DNA of 64,000 bases from Terriglobia bacterium. GTDB taxonomy: Bacteria; Acidobacteriota; Terriglobia; Bryobacterales; Bryobacteraceae. This document shows positions 34,807-43,493 of this stretch, in pieces; within the stretch, counting starts at the first letter, position 1, and each line of letters begins with the position of its first letter. The notes under the pieces are model-generated. The model made no database searches and was not told the DNA's origin. It worked only from the letters and a program-made list of their open reading frames with translations. The DNA is taken from NCBI GenBank assembly GCA_025363475.1, contig JANYDS010000003.1, positions 52,747 to 116,746 on the forward strand. The letters are read 5' to 3'. A program made the position numbers and the translations under genes.

Positions 34807-35410
34807 ATGCCTTTTCGCGAAGCTATTCGGCAATGGATCGAACAGGAAGCCCTGCCAGCAGAGAAATTCGGCCACCAGCCAGCCGCGTTTGTACGCACTC
34901 ACGCTTGCGGTGGGCAAGGGCCGGACGTATGACGATGACGTGGTCTTCGCCGCTGCGTGGCTGCATGATCCGGGAGTTTTTACCGGCCACAGCCCCGAAG
35001 ACCCGGTATCACTCGCACAATGGGACCACGTTGGCTATGCGATTGATGTCGCGCCGGGAATTCTCCGCCAAGCTGGTTTCCCGGAACACAAGATCGAAGC
35101 AGTAATCGAGGCCATCCGGACCCACCAGCCGGCAGACAGGCCCATGAGCTTGGAAGGAGCAATCTTGCGCGATGCTGATATTCTGGAGCAACTCGGGGCC
35201 ATCGGAATCCTGCGCACCGTCTGCAATGCAGGGCGCGATACACGTTTTCCTGCCTTCACAGCGGCCGTGCAATATCTGCAACGGATTCTGATGGAACTGC
35301 CGGGCCAGATCGAATTCGAGACTACCCGAACGCTGGCACGACCCAAAATAGAAGCACTGGAATCGTTTTTGAAAGCAGTTGAAGCGGAAGCGAAACCGGC
35401 TCTGTACTAA
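34807..35410 (+). pseudogene. HD-domain phosphohydrolase, frameshifted by a 4-bp duplication
   Basis: ATG 34807 (seven bases after nth) opens MPFREAIRQWIEQEALPAEK and FGHQP, then the frame goes out at a tandem CAGC CAGC (34876-34883). Removing one CAGC joins it to RLYALTLAVGKGRTYDDDVV and FAAAWLHDPGVF, the HD motif, then HVGYAIDVAPGILRQAGF, IEAVIEAIRTHQPADRPMSL and ILRDADILEQLGAIGI, to a stop at 35410. Repaired length is 199 residues. As it stands the N-terminal 25 residues, including the first conserved His (FGHQ), are not in frame with the HD core. HD proteins hydrolyse nucleotides or phosphate esters; the substrate is unknown. Confidence 0.8.
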
Positions 35411-35592
35411 CCGTGGCCCAGTTTCATGACCCAGCCGATGGCGAACAATGCCACGATAAAGCAGCCAAAGCAATAGGCACCATAGTGCAAGCGCTCTTTG
35501 TCCGTCTTCTTTGACGTAACGCCCATCACGACTGAGGTTAAGAGTGAAAACAGAAAAGCAGCTTCGAAATGCGAGAGAGTGATTTTGGGCAT
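35407..35592 (-). CDS. Small membrane protein, 61 residues
   Basis: Two hydrophobic segments separated by a charged loop: HFEAAFLFSLLTSVVMGVTS, then KKTDKERLHYG, then AYCFGCFIVALFAIGWVMKL. It lies nine bases downstream of a DUF6677-type membrane protein gene on the same strand, so the two are probably co-expressed. Its end overlaps the HD gene by four bases. No family is recognised. Confidence 0.7.
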   Translation of the reverse strand: MPKITLSHFEAAFLFSLLTSVVMGVTSKKTDKERLHYGAYCFGCFIVALFAIGWVMKLGHG

Positions 35593-35601
35593 CAGTTTTC
35601 C

Positions 35602-36030
35602 CTAATTCTTTCTTCCCGCCGCGATTTCAAACGCATCCACCATTGCGAGAATATTCAGCAGGCCGGCTGAGACCAGAAACTTGGTCCCGTAGTCATGCAC
35701 CGCACCGGGCATATCCGGCTGAGAATAGCCAAACATCGAAGCGCCAAAATACAGAGCACCAGAGGCAATGTCACTGGCAAAACCGCCATAGCTAATTAGC
35801 ATGGTGAGGATGTCGCCGCGTTCCGGCGTAAACATCATGCCCCGCATGAACATGCCGAAGAAAAACATCAACACTACTGAAGCCATAATTAAGGCTCCGC
35901 GACCGGTCTTTTTCAGCAGAAAATGCCCGCCACCGGGGATGATCCACGCCGCAAGCACCGGCAAAATCCAGATGTTCACGGGCGGCATTTTGCCTTCAGG
36001 GACTGCCACGATATTCGTTTGAGCTGCCAT
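35602..36030 (-). CDS. DUF6677-like membrane protein
   Basis: A 142-residue integral membrane protein: PVNIWILPVLAAWIIPGGGH near the N-terminus, FLLKKTGRGALIMASVVLMF, a hydrophobic pair to FGMFMRGMM, and the ending VSAGLLNILAMVDAFEIAAG. The PGGGHF...RGR and LLNILAMVDA segments match the DUF6677 family seen in Acidobacteriota. Function unknown. It is transcribed just ahead of the 61-residue membrane protein and divergent from the GNAT gene. Confidence 0.8.
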   Translation of the reverse strand: MAAQTNIVAVPEGKMPPVNIWILPVLAAWIIPGGGHFLLKKTGRGALIMASVVLMFFFGMFMRGMMFTPERGDILTMLISYGGFASDIASGALYFGASMFGYSQPDMPGAVHDYGTKFLVSAGLLNILAMVDAFEIAAGRKN

Positions 36031-36080
36031 TCAGAGTTGTCCATACCAGGGTATCACGCGATGTCGCGGATAATCGTGGG

Positions 36081-36554
36081 ATGGAGATTGTTCTGCGGCC
36101 CTTTGAGCCTGGCGACGAAGCGGCCTTTCGCGACTTGAACGAAGCCTGGATACGAGAGTACTTCTCAATCGAGGAAAAAGACAGCCAGGTGCTGGGCGAT
36201 CCGGTACGGCACATTTTGCAGGAGGGCGGCTCGATCTATATGGCGCTCCAGGGCGGGAAACCTGTGGGCTGCTGTGCGCTCATTGCAGCAGGCGAGGGTT
36301 GTCTGGAACTAGCCAAGATGGCGGTGGACAAGGATTTGCGCGGCTCCGGAATTGGCCGCAAGCTCCTCGTTTTTGTAGTGGAACAGGCCCGGCAAGCCGG
36401 TGCCACACGGCTCTTTCTCGAAACCAACCACAAGCTTGAAGCCGCTATCCATCTTTACGAAGCGGTGGGATTTTCACGGATACCTGCGGACCGCGGCCAT
36501 GTTTCACCGTATGCTCGGAGTGATGTCGCTATGGAAATAGAGCTCAGGCGCTAA
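36081..36554 (+). CDS. GNAT-family N-acetyltransferase
   Basis: A 157-residue GNAT fold: EIVLRPFEPGDEAAFRDLNE at the start, then ELAKMAVDKDLRGSGIGRKL, the acetyl-CoA pyrophosphate loop being LRGSGIGRKLL, followed by TRLFLETNHKLEAAIHLYEA and VGFSRIPADRGHV. The acceptor substrate cannot be inferred. The start codon at 36081 follows TGGG; it is monocistronic or leads into the lptC/A gene 18 bases downstream. Confidence 0.88.
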   Translation: MEIVLRPFEPGDEAAFRDLNEAWIREYFSIEEKDSQVLGDPVRHILQEGGSIYMALQGGKPVGCCALIAAGEGCLELAKMAVDKDLRGSGIGRKLLVFVVEQARQAGATRLFLETNHKLEAAIHLYEAVGFSRIPADRGHVSPYARSDVAMEIELRR

Positions 36555-36572
36555 ACTGGTAATTTCAAGCCC

Positions 36573-38843
36573 ATGCGAAGTCTCCGATGGCTGTTGCTGG
36601 TGGTGCTGGTTCTGGTGGCAGCCGCCGTTCTCGGGACGTTCCGCTCACAGAGAAGAAATCAGCGTGCCCGGCGACGGCCTGTTCCCCCCGCCATAGCCCT
36701 CGACACGAAGACCGCCGCCACTGACTGGGAGTGGGGCCAGAGCGGCAACGGGCAGCCCAAAGTCAAACTCTTCGCAAAAAGCTTCCGCCAGTCTACTGAC
36801 GGCACCACGGCACAACTGGAAAATATCGAACTGAGGATTTTCCATAAAGGCGGCACGGCCTTTGACCGCATCCGCAGTGGTGGTGCCCAGTTCAATACCA
36901 GCGACAACAAGCTGTTTTCCCCGGGCGAAGCCGAGATTACTCTTGATGTTCCCGTTGAAGGCGAACCCGCTCACAGTCTCACTTCCATCAAGACTTCGGG
37001 AATCAATTTCGACAGCAAAACCGGACAAGCGGTATCAGACCAGCGAGTGTCATTCACCTTCGCCAGTGGCGATGGTACCTGCACGGGCGCTGCGTATGAT
37101 CCTGAAACCCACGTGCTCAACCTCAACAGCAACGTTGTGCTGAACCTGCACGGCGACGGCCCCAAAAGCACCGGCATGAAAATTGAGACCGGGCATCTGC
37201 TGTGGAGCGAAGCTACGCAGCGGCTGGAACTGACACCGTGGTCGCGGCTCACGCGCGGACAGACGATGATCAGCGCGGCCTCCAGCATCATCCAGATGAA
37301 AGACGGCCAGGCCATCCAATGGATCGACGCACAAAAAGGTCAGGGTATCGATAACCAGCCAACCAGGCAACTGGACTATTCCGCTGATCTCATCCACGTG
37401 ATCTACAACGACGACGGTGTGATGGACAAGATGAACGCGACAGGGAATGCGAAGCTGATGTCGCACTCTCCGCAAGCGCAAACTTCAATGGCGGGCAACC
37501 GCGTGGAAATGGCCTTCAACGATGAAAATGGAGAACCAGTGCTAGCCGCTGCAACCGTGACGGGCAAGGCCTCAGTGGAGTCGCGCCCCGGCACATCAGC
37601 CAAAGCCACTGCTACCGACACGCGCATCCTGAAATCAGAAACCATTGACCTGCATATGCGCCCTGGCGGCCAGGAGATTGAACGGGTCAGCACGCTGGCA
37701 CCAGGTACGCTGGAATTTCTGCCCGGACCGGCTGCCCGTCATCGCAGACTGTTGAAAGCTGATCGGATGGATATACGCTACGGCGCTGATAATGTCATCC
37801 GTACCTTCCACGCCACAGACGGTGCAACCGAAACGTGGCCGTCCGATGAGGATAAGAAGAAGAACGCCGCTGCGGCAGTGGCTTATACAAGCAGCAAGAC
37901 GATTGATGCCGCCTTTGACGATAGCGGGCAGCTCACAGAGATGAAGCAGTCGGAAGACTTCCGCTATACCGAAGGGACGCGCAAGGCGCAGGCACGCAGC
38001 GCGAGGCTGGAAACCGCCCGCAATGTGATGACCCTTGAAACCGGCGCGCGCATATCTGACGATACCGGCTCCACCATTGCCGACGTCATTACTCTGGATC
38101 AGAAAACGGGCGATTTCGACGCAAACGGTCACGCCTTCACGACCCGCTTGCCGGAGCCTGTGCCGGCAAACAAAACTGCCGCGGCAAAGAGCGAATCCGC
38201 GCTGCTCGACGACGCGCAGCCAACTCAGGGCTCTGCTAACCGGGTAACTTCAGAAGGGCGGAATCGACTGATTCACTATGCCGGCAATGCAGTGGTCTGG
38301 CAAACGGCGAACCGGATCGAGGCGGACAAAATCGATATCGACCGCGAGAAGAAGGCTGTAACCGCCACAGGCAAAGTAGTGTCTCAGTTTCAGGATGCCG
38401 TCAGCGCAGAGTTCACCATCGTGAAGGCACAGCGGATGGTGTACACGGATTCAGACCGGCTGGCCATTTACTCGGGCGACGTCGACTTCTCGCGACCCGC
38501 ACTGACGGTGAAAAGCTCAACACTCCGCGCTTATCTGAATGACAAGGCTTCCGGTAAAGATTCGCGCATCAACCGTGCCCTCGCCGATGGTGCGGTAGTG
38601 ATCTCTCAGAGCTTACCCGACCGCAAACGAATCGGCACCAGCGAACATGGCGAATATTTTCCCGACGATGCTAAAGTCGTTCTGACCGGTGGCGGACCAC
38701 AACTGGTGGACTCGAAACAGGGTAATACGAAAGGCGAGATGCTCACATATTTCACAAACGATGAGCGTCTGCTGGTAAACGGCGCGCCGGCGAAACAGGC
38801 GCAGAGTCATCTGCGTAAGACAGATCAGCGTAAAACAAAATAG
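36573..38843 (+). CDS. LPS transport periplasmic protein, LptC/LptA-like fusion
   Basis: A 756-residue protein with one N-terminal membrane anchor (LRWLLLVVLVLVAAAVLGTF) followed by repeated OstA-type beta-strand modules over the whole length. The pattern of GG/GN..V, 'A..A..D..T..L..GNV.I' recurs: LNSNVVLNLHGDGPKSTGMK, MNATGNAKLMSHSPQAQTSM, VTGKASVESRPGTSAKATAT, ATGKVVSQFQDAVSAEFTIV and YSGDVDFSRPALTVKSSTLR. Such giant LptC/LptA fusions build the periplasmic LPS bridge in Acidobacteriota; lptB starts on the next base, supporting this. Much longer than separate LptC (~190) or LptA (~180). Confidence 0.85.
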   Translation: MRSLRWLLLVVLVLVAAAVLGTFRSQRRNQRARRRPVPPAIALDTKTAATDWEWGQSGNGQPKVKLFAKSFRQSTDGTTAQLENIELRIFHKGGTAFDRIRSGGAQFNTSDNKLFSPGEAEITLDVPVEGEPAHSLTSIKTSGINFDSKTGQAVSDQRVSFTFASGDGTCTGAAYDPETHVLNLNSNVVLNLHGDGPKSTGMKIETGHLLWSEATQRLELTPWSRLTRGQTMISAASSIIQMKDGQAIQWIDAQKGQGIDNQPTRQLDYSADLIHVIYNDDGVMDKMNATGNAKLMSHSPQAQTSMAGNRVEMAFNDENGEPVLAAATVTGKASVESRPGTSAKATATDTRILKSETIDLHMRPGGQEIERVSTLAPGTLEFLPGPAARHRRLLKADRMDIRYGADNVIRTFHATDGATETWPSDEDKKKNAAAAVAYTSSKTIDAAFDDSGQLTEMKQSEDFRYTEGTRKAQARSARLETARNVMTLETGARISDDTGSTIADVITLDQKTGDFDANGHAFTTRLPEPVPANKTAAAKSESALLDDAQPTQGSANRVTSEGRNRLIHYAGNAVVWQTANRIEADKIDIDREKKAVTATGKVVSQFQDAVSAEFTIVKAQRMVYTDSDRLAIYSGDVDFSRPALTVKSSTLRAYLNDKASGKDSRINRALADGAVVISQSLPDRKRIGTSEHGEYFPDDAKVVLTGGGPQLVDSKQGNTKGEMLTYFTNDERLLVNGAPAKQAQSHLRKTDQRKTK

Positions 38844-39569
38844 ATGAATACCCTTGAAACGGTTGAGATCTCAAAATCCTACCGCGGGCGGCGTGTGGTT
38901 GACGACGTGTCGGTGAAGGTGGAGCGCGGCGAAATCGTGGGGTTGCTCGGCCCTAATGGCGCGGGCAAGACGACGTCGTTTTACATGGTGGTGGGGCTGA
39001 TCAGTCCGGATTCAGGCAGGGTGTTGCTGGACGGCAAAGACCTGACCAGCACGCCGATGTTCAAGCGGGCACGCCACGGCATTAGTTATTTACCGCAGGA
39101 AGCATCCGTTTTCCGCAAAATGACCGTTGAGGAGAATCTGATGGCGATTCTGCAGACGCGGAGGATGTCGGGCCGTGAGCGGCGTGAAAAGATGAACCGG
39201 CTCATCGAGCAGATGGGGCTCGATACCGTGCGCCGCAGCAAAGGCTATCAGCTTTCGGGCGGGGAGCGGCGCAGGGTTGAGATAGCGCGTTCGCTGTCCA
39301 TTGATCCCAGCTTCCTGTTGCTTGATGAACCGTTTTCCGGGATTGACCCGATTCAGGTAAAGGAACTGCAGAGGATCATTCTCGACCTGAAGCGTGACGG
39401 CCTGGGAATTCTGGTCACTGACCACAATGTGCGGGAAACCTTGTCAGTAACGGATCGCGCCTACATCATCAATGAGGGGAAGATATTCCGCACCGGGAAT
39501 CCGGCTACGCTGGCTGACGACGCGGAAGTTAAACGGGTCTACCTGGGCGAAGGCTTTCACCTAAGCTGA
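38844..39569 (+). CDS. lptB: LPS export ABC transporter ATP-binding protein LptB
   Basis: The ATPase that powers LPS extraction from the inner membrane. The 241-residue protein has Walker [21 protein letters not shown], the Q loop [20 protein letters not shown], the signature [17 protein letters not shown], Walker [21 protein letters not shown], and the switch [39 protein letters not shown] and [10 protein letters not shown] are diagnostic of LptB over general ABC ATPases. It starts immediately after the lptC/A-like gene. The stop lies in the first unit of a 14-bp tandem repeat. Confidence 0.96.
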   Translation: MNTLETVEISKSYRGRRVVDDVSVKVERGEIVGLLGPNGAGKTTSFYMVVGLISPDSGRVLLDGKDLTSTPMFKRARHGISYLPQEASVFRKMTVEENLMAILQTRRMSGRERREKMNRLIEQMGLDTVRRSKGYQLSGGERRRVEIARSLSIDPSFLLLDEPFSGIDPIQVKELQRIILDLKRDGLGILVTDHNVRETLSVTDRAYIINEGKIFRTGNPATLADDAEVKRVYLGEGFHLS

Positions 39570-39598
39570 TGCACCTAAGCTGATGCACCTAAGCTGAT
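39558..39598 (+). repeat. Three tandem 14-bp units over the lptB stop
   Basis: CACCTAAGCTGATG occurs three times in a row (39558-39571, 39572-39585, 39586-39598 with the last base differing). The first unit contains the lptB stop codon (HLS then TGA), so the duplication adds copies after the stop without changing the protein. It is short enough to arise by slippage. Confidence 0.9.
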
Positions 39599-39610
39599 TC
39601 GCAAAAGGGC

Positions 39611-41515
39611 TCAAACGTCAACGCAGACGCGGTTGCGGCCTGCCGATTTGGCGCGGTAGAGAGCGCGGTCCGCAGCCTCCATCAGTTCCTTGGCGTCAAT
39701 ATCCGGGCTGGATTCGGCCACACCGAAGGTGGCCGTGACGGAGAACGGTGCACCGGATTCAATTCCGAAGGCGAGAGTAGAAAGCCGTTCGCGAATTCTG
39801 TCCGCTACACGCGCACATTCGTCGTGATCGGTACCGGGCAGGACAAAGCAGAATTCATCGCCGCCGAGGCGTCCGGCAATGTCATTCGACCGCAGTTCGG
39901 CGCGCACAATATTACCCACTTCTTCCAGTACTTCGTCACCGGCGGCGTGACCATAACGGTCATTAATATCTTTGAAGTTATCCACGTCAAAAACAGAAAG
40001 TGACGTCTGCGAATGGTCGATGCCTGACCGTCGCAGCGCAGACTGCAGCCGTGTCCAAAAGTGGTGCCGGTTGGGCAGCCCGGTCAGCGCATCGTAGTTG
40101 GCCTGGTAAGCGAGCTTCTCCTGTGCCGCTTTGCGGGCGGTGATGTCCTGCGAAATGCCCACCACCTGTCTGACGTTACCCGACGGGCCCCGTTCAAAGG
40201 CCGTTTCGCGGCCCGAAAGCCAAACCCAGTGGCCATCAAAGTGGCGCGCGCGGTATTCCAGGCGGCGGATTTCACCATCCTGAATCTCACGCATGGCTTC
40301 GTAATGGGCATTAACTGCAGGCTTGTCGTCCGGATGGATCAGCGACACGAGAGAGTGTCCGGCACTCATGATCTCTTCCGGCTTGTAGCCCAGGACCGCC
40401 ACTACTTCCTTGTTGCTGAAAACGGTCCGCTGCTCATCAAGATCGTAAACGTAGAGCACCCCAGGCGTGGTGGCCGCGATACGCTCGACGAAGCTGCGGC
40501 TGCGCTGCAGTTCAAACTCGGCGCGCTTGCGTTCCGTAATTTCCCGGGCAATCGACTGGAACCCGCAGGGTTTCCCATCCTCAATCACCAGCTGGACATT
40601 CTGACCCAGCCAGCGCTCATGGCCGTGACCATCAATGACAGGGAACTCGTAGTACGTACTCTTCTGTTTACGAGCGAACTGGCGCAGGTAGAAACGTTCG
40701 GCCGCCCGACGGCGATCCTGCCGGATCATTTTTAAATAGGAACGGCCCATCACTTCCGATTCGGTGTAGTGGAGCATCAGCAGCGCGGACTGATTGCAGA
40801 AAGTAAAGCGGCCGGCTTCGTCTGTTCGGTAAATAATATCGCCTGCGAGTTCCACCACCTGACGGTACTGTTCGTCGCGGATGGCAATTTTTTGTTCCGC
40901 GACCGTGCGGGCGGTGAAATCGAAGGACATCCGCCAGCCCGCCACTATAATCAGCGTTACGGACAGAAGGAAGCCGAGGCCCATGAAAATCCGGCTGGCC
41001 CAAAGTCGCTCGTACTGGCCGTCGGTACGCTGCACGAGGAGACGTTGCTCTTCTGCCTGCATCCGTGCCAGGGTTTTTGTGATGGAGGCAGGTACGTCTA
41101 AACTATCCAGCGATGCCAGTGCCTGACGAATCCATTCGGGAGAGGTATCAAGCGCCAGGACGCTGTTTTGCTGCTGCAGCAGAGGCTGCAAGACACGCAC
41201 ATTCTGGCGCTGAACGGCATTATCAGATGTGAACTGCGCCAGATTTTGCGCTGCCCGGATCGCACTTGCAGCCGAACTGCGGGCGTTGGCGAGCGCGGCA
41301 GCATCAGAGGTCAGGACATAGCGCTGCGCTGAGTTTTCGGTGTGGCTTTCCGTCAGCAGCAAGCTTGAAACCTGATCTATGGCGTCATTGGTGTGGGCGA
41401 TCCAGCGGCCGTCTGCCTGCCATTGGAAATTGCGCACCACTACAGCCGTAGAAAGGCCAAAAAAAATAGCGAGGCCCGCTCCGAAGCCCAGCCGAATTTT
41501 GTGAGTACCAGTCAA
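39611..41515 (-). CDS. CHASE3-PAS-PAS diguanylate cyclase
   Basis: A 634-residue membrane-bound enzyme making cyclic di-GMP. Order: an N-terminal membrane segment (LGFGAGLAIFFGLSTAVVV), a periplasmic CHASE3 domain to ~residue 170 (DAIDQVSSLLLTESHTENSA, YVLTSDAAALANA), a second membrane segment (IFMGLGFLLSVTLIIVAGW), two PAS/PAC domains (YRQVVELAGDIIYRTDEAGR, GFQSIAREITERKRAEFELQ; and VEYRARHFDGHWVWLSGRET-like, VVGISQDITARKAAQEKL), then GGDEF. The active site is intact (GRLGGDEFCFVLPGTDHDEC), and an RxxD inhibitory site (RSND) precedes it by five residues, so product feedback is expected. No EAL domain follows. Confidence 0.95.
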   Translation of the reverse strand: MTGTHKIRLGFGAGLAIFFGLSTAVVVRNFQWQADGRWIAHTNDAIDQVSSLLLTESHTENSAQRYVLTSDAAALANARSSAASAIRAAQNLAQFTSDNAVQRQNVRVLQPLLQQQNSVLALDTSPEWIRQALASLDSLDVPASITKTLARMQAEEQRLLVQRTDGQYERLWASRIFMGLGFLLSVTLIIVAGWRMSFDFTARTVAEQKIAIRDEQYRQVVELAGDIIYRTDEAGRFTFCNQSALLMLHYTESEVMGRSYLKMIRQDRRRAAERFYLRQFARKQKSTYYEFPVIDGHGHERWLGQNVQLVIEDGKPCGFQSIAREITERKRAEFELQRSRSFVERIAATTPGVLYVYDLDEQRTVFSNKEVVAVLGYKPEEIMSAGHSLVSLIHPDDKPAVNAHYEAMREIQDGEIRRLEYRARHFDGHWVWLSGRETAFERGPSGNVRQVVGISQDITARKAAQEKLAYQANYDALTGLPNRHHFWTRLQSALRRSGIDHSQTSLSVFDVDNFKDINDRYGHAAGDEVLEEVGNIVRAELRSNDIAGRLGGDEFCFVLPGTDHDECARVADRIRERLSTLAFGIESGAPFSVTATFGVAESSPDIDAKELMEAADRALYRAKSAGRNRVCVDV

Positions 41516-41644
41516 ACTATTATTGTGCTACGAGCAGTACTAGAACTGCAAGTTCCAATTTCGCACAAAAAACGTAGTATTCCTGGGGCGCAGCGCTTGA
41601 CTTGCATTGCTGTTTGCGCTGGGCATGGCTGTTGAATCAGGGGC

Positions 41645-42031
41645 TTACCTAACGGCTCCCTCACGGTTGCGGCTCTGTTGGCTTTTGAAACCATTCTTTG
41701 TCTGATCTGCAGGCGTTTTCAGGGCGTGGCCAAGCAAGGCGGTTCGAAGGGCGTTTTGTTTGGAGGCTGTCCGTGAATCGACGAAGGCGCGGAGGACGCT
41801 GTTCATCATGGTTTGACAGCCCCTGCCATTCGAACGGAACCATTCGAGGACATCGTGATCGACGCGGATGTTGATGTGGTCTTTGCGGGGCGGCAAGCCC
41901 TTGATCGCTTTGGTCCAGTCGATATCTTCGTGGATGTCGTCGGGATCGGCCAGAATTGAGGCTTCCAGCTCTTCCCCGGTCATGGCGTTGGCTTTTGCCC
42001 AGTTGGTCTGATCCTCGCCCCGATCAATCAT
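41645..42031 (-). CDS. brnA: BrnA-family antitoxin, second module, N-terminal frame broken
   Basis: The protein reads MIDRGEDQTNWAKANAMTGE, DPDDIHEDIDWTKAIKGLPP, then RKDHINIRVDHDVLEWFRSN and GCQTMMNSVLRAFVDSR, the RHH core of BrnA. A natural start lies upstream at ATG 42083 with a good Shine-Dalgarno (AAGGAG), reading MKKKNGSVYYIR, but it meets TGA after 12 codons; a loss of two bases near 42050 (or gain of one) would join it to SGEEIRNMIDRGEDQ. Thus the first ~20 residues are out of frame, and only the internal ATG 42031 could start it. The C-terminal tail QQSRNREGAVR comes from the intergenic repeat. Confidence 0.7.
   Translation of the reverse strand: MIDRGEDQTNWAKANAMTGEELEASILADPDDIHEDIDWTKAIKGLPPRKDHINIRVDHDVLEWFRSNGRGCQTMMNSVLRAFVDSRTASKQNALRTALLGHALKTPADQTKNGFKSQQSRNREGAVR
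41650..41679 (+). repeat. SRNREGAVR-type intergenic repeat, copy overlapping brnA2
   Basis: TAACGGCTCCCTCACGGTTG followed by CGGCTCTGTT. Its reverse strand encodes the last residues of the BrnA2 protein (SRNREGAVR), whose stop at 41645-41647 follows directly. A match to the copies at 53247 and 63857 (forward) and 20780 (reverse). Confidence 0.75.
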
Positions 42032-42321
42032 GTTCCTGATTTCTTCACCTGATGTAATAGACGGAACCGTTCTTCTTCTTCATCCCTCGATCTCCTTGCG
42101 GTAATGATCCGAATCGCTCCCTCTTACCAAGTCCAGACAGTCGTGTAGGATTTTCCCCCGACCAGAGCTACGCTTATAAACCGATCTTCTGCTTCGCTTC
42201 TTCTTGTGGATATCGTGAGAAGCGACTTTCCGTCGAACATGTCTTCGGCCAGACGAAGGAAATCAATATTCCGCTCTGCCAAAACCCGCCAGCGTTTGGG
42301 TTCGTCCCAACTAAAATCCAC
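42028..42321 (-). pseudogene. brnT: BrnT-family toxin, second module, with a premature stop
   Basis: The frame reads MDFSWDEPKRWRVLAERNID, DMFDGKSLLTISTRRSEAED and RFISVALVGGKSYTTVWTW, the N-terminal two thirds of a BrnT toxin, then a TAA at 42124-42126. Beyond it, in the same frame, it continues EGAIRIITARRSRDEEEERF, the expected C-terminal strand and helix, to a stop at 42028. Repaired length is 97 residues. The interrupted region overlaps the natural start of brnA2, the arrangement of a normal brnTA pair. Confidence 0.8.
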
Positions 42322-42392
42322 GCATTCCTATATCCACACTTGTATCCACAAACGATGGGCCGATGTTGTTGTGAAGATGGCAGCTGAATCAA

Positions 42393-42971
42393 TTATGCGG
42401 CGAGACCGAGAATTGCGGGGGCGTTTGTGCCGCAGCAGCGTTTGTATTTCTGGCCGGAACCGCAGGGGCAGGTGGCGTTCCGAGGGGTCTGTACGGTGGC
42501 TGGATCTGATTTTGCAGAACGAACCCAATCTTCGTTTTGCGTGCGGTTGTTTACCGAATGCAGGGCCTTGACCATGGCGTTCTCGCGCTTTACCGGGTCG
42601 AGGGTGACGCAGTTGGCGAGGGCGGGGAGGATTTCGCGGATTGAGGCAACGCCGAGTGCGGAGAGGTCCGTACCCGCGGGGAAATATTCAAGGCGGAACT
42701 GGCGTTCGGTTTGTAGCCGTTTCAGTTCGTTGAGGTTGCGGCTGAAGTGGCGCTGGGCTTGGTTGCGGACGCGGTCGATGGCGTTTTGGAGGTCAGGAGT
42801 GAGATCAGTGGCGGCTTCGCTCAGATTGCAGCGGCGGAGACGCCAGGCAGCGTAAATGATTTCTGTGGCAAGTGTGGCTTCGAGGGGGCCATCGGGCGCG
42901 AGCTGGTTCTGGTAGGATTGGTGGAACTGGTTCCAGCTTTCGATTTCGTTGATTTGGGCTTCGGTCATCAT
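42393..42971 (-). CDS. SEC-C motif protein of unknown function
   Basis: A 192-residue protein starting at ATG 42971 (GGAG six bases before). The N-terminus MMTEAQINEIESWNQFHQSY resembles the MTEAQINANRANAQ proteins common in acidobacteria, here with that linker largely missing; LATEIIYAAWRLRRCNLSEA is the shared helix. The C-terminus has the SEC-C zinc motif NATCPCGSGQKYKRCCGTNA. The family has no assigned role. No operon partner lies nearby. Confidence 0.75.
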   Translation of the reverse strand: MMTEAQINEIESWNQFHQSYQNQLAPDGPLEATLATEIIYAAWRLRRCNLSEAATDLTPDLQNAIDRVRNQAQRHFSRNLNELKRLQTERQFRLEYFPAGTDLSALGVASIREILPALANCVTLDPVKRENAMVKALHSVNNRTQNEDWVRSAKSDPATVQTPRNATCPCGSGQKYKRCCGTNAPAILGLAA

Positions 42972-43128
42972 GAAAGTCTCCTGACGGTTTTTCGGCTTGA
43001 AGGTAGCACGCGGTGTCAAGAGAACGGGTAGTTGGATGCCCGCAACTGGCTGGAAATGTTAGGTTTAGTCTGATTTTTTGGGATGTGACCGTGAAGATCG
43101 CTTCAGTCCGGGTTTACCCGGCTGAGGC

Positions 43129-43174
43129 AAATACTTTCTCGCAGAGCGCACGGAAATTCCGCAGAGGGCGGAGG
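43129..43174 (+). repeat. Intergenic repeat, copy 2 (Cgcagag-type)
   Basis: AAATACTTTCTCGCAGAGCG followed by CACGGAAATTCCGCAGAGGG; similar to the copy at 3433-3479 in the same orientation. It is in the 280-base gap between the SEC-C gene and the coiled-coil gene, which contains no gene I can support. Nothing else is recognised there. Confidence 0.5.
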
Positions 43175-43250
43175 GGGTTTGGGGGTGTTTGGCGGGACGG
43201 CGACCGGTTTCTTTGTTTTGAAGCCGCCGCCCCTGCCTGGAGGTTAATTC

Positions 43251-43487
43251 TTAAACTGCGCTGATCTGATCGATATGGCCGAGCAGTTTTTCGAGACGTT
43301 CGCGAACCTGGGTCTTTTCGGACTTCATGCCCGCGAGCTCTTCTGCCAGCAGTTCATTGGTCAGTTCGGAATCGGCCAGTTGCTTGAGGGCCGCATCCTT
43401 TTCGTGACGCAGTCGGGTAACGAGCGCAACCGTTTTCTGGATGCGCTCTTCAAGATGAGTAAGTGTATCCGCTTCGGGGGATGCCAT
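43251..43487 (-). CDS. Small coiled-coil protein, ZapB-like
   Basis: A 78-residue, almost entirely helical protein with heptad-like leucines: LTHLEERIQKTVALVTRLRH, EKDAALKQLADSELTNELLA and EELAGMKSEKTQVRERLEKL. Size and composition fit the ZapB-type coiled-coil proteins of the division ring, but no diagnostic motif exists. It starts six bases after rplT, so it is the third gene of the rpmI-rplT operon. Confidence 0.6.
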   Translation of the reverse strand: MASPEADTLTHLEERIQKTVALVTRLRHEKDAALKQLADSELTNELLAEELAGMKSEKTQVRERLEKLLGHIDQISAV

Positions 43488-43493
43488 CGGTTT

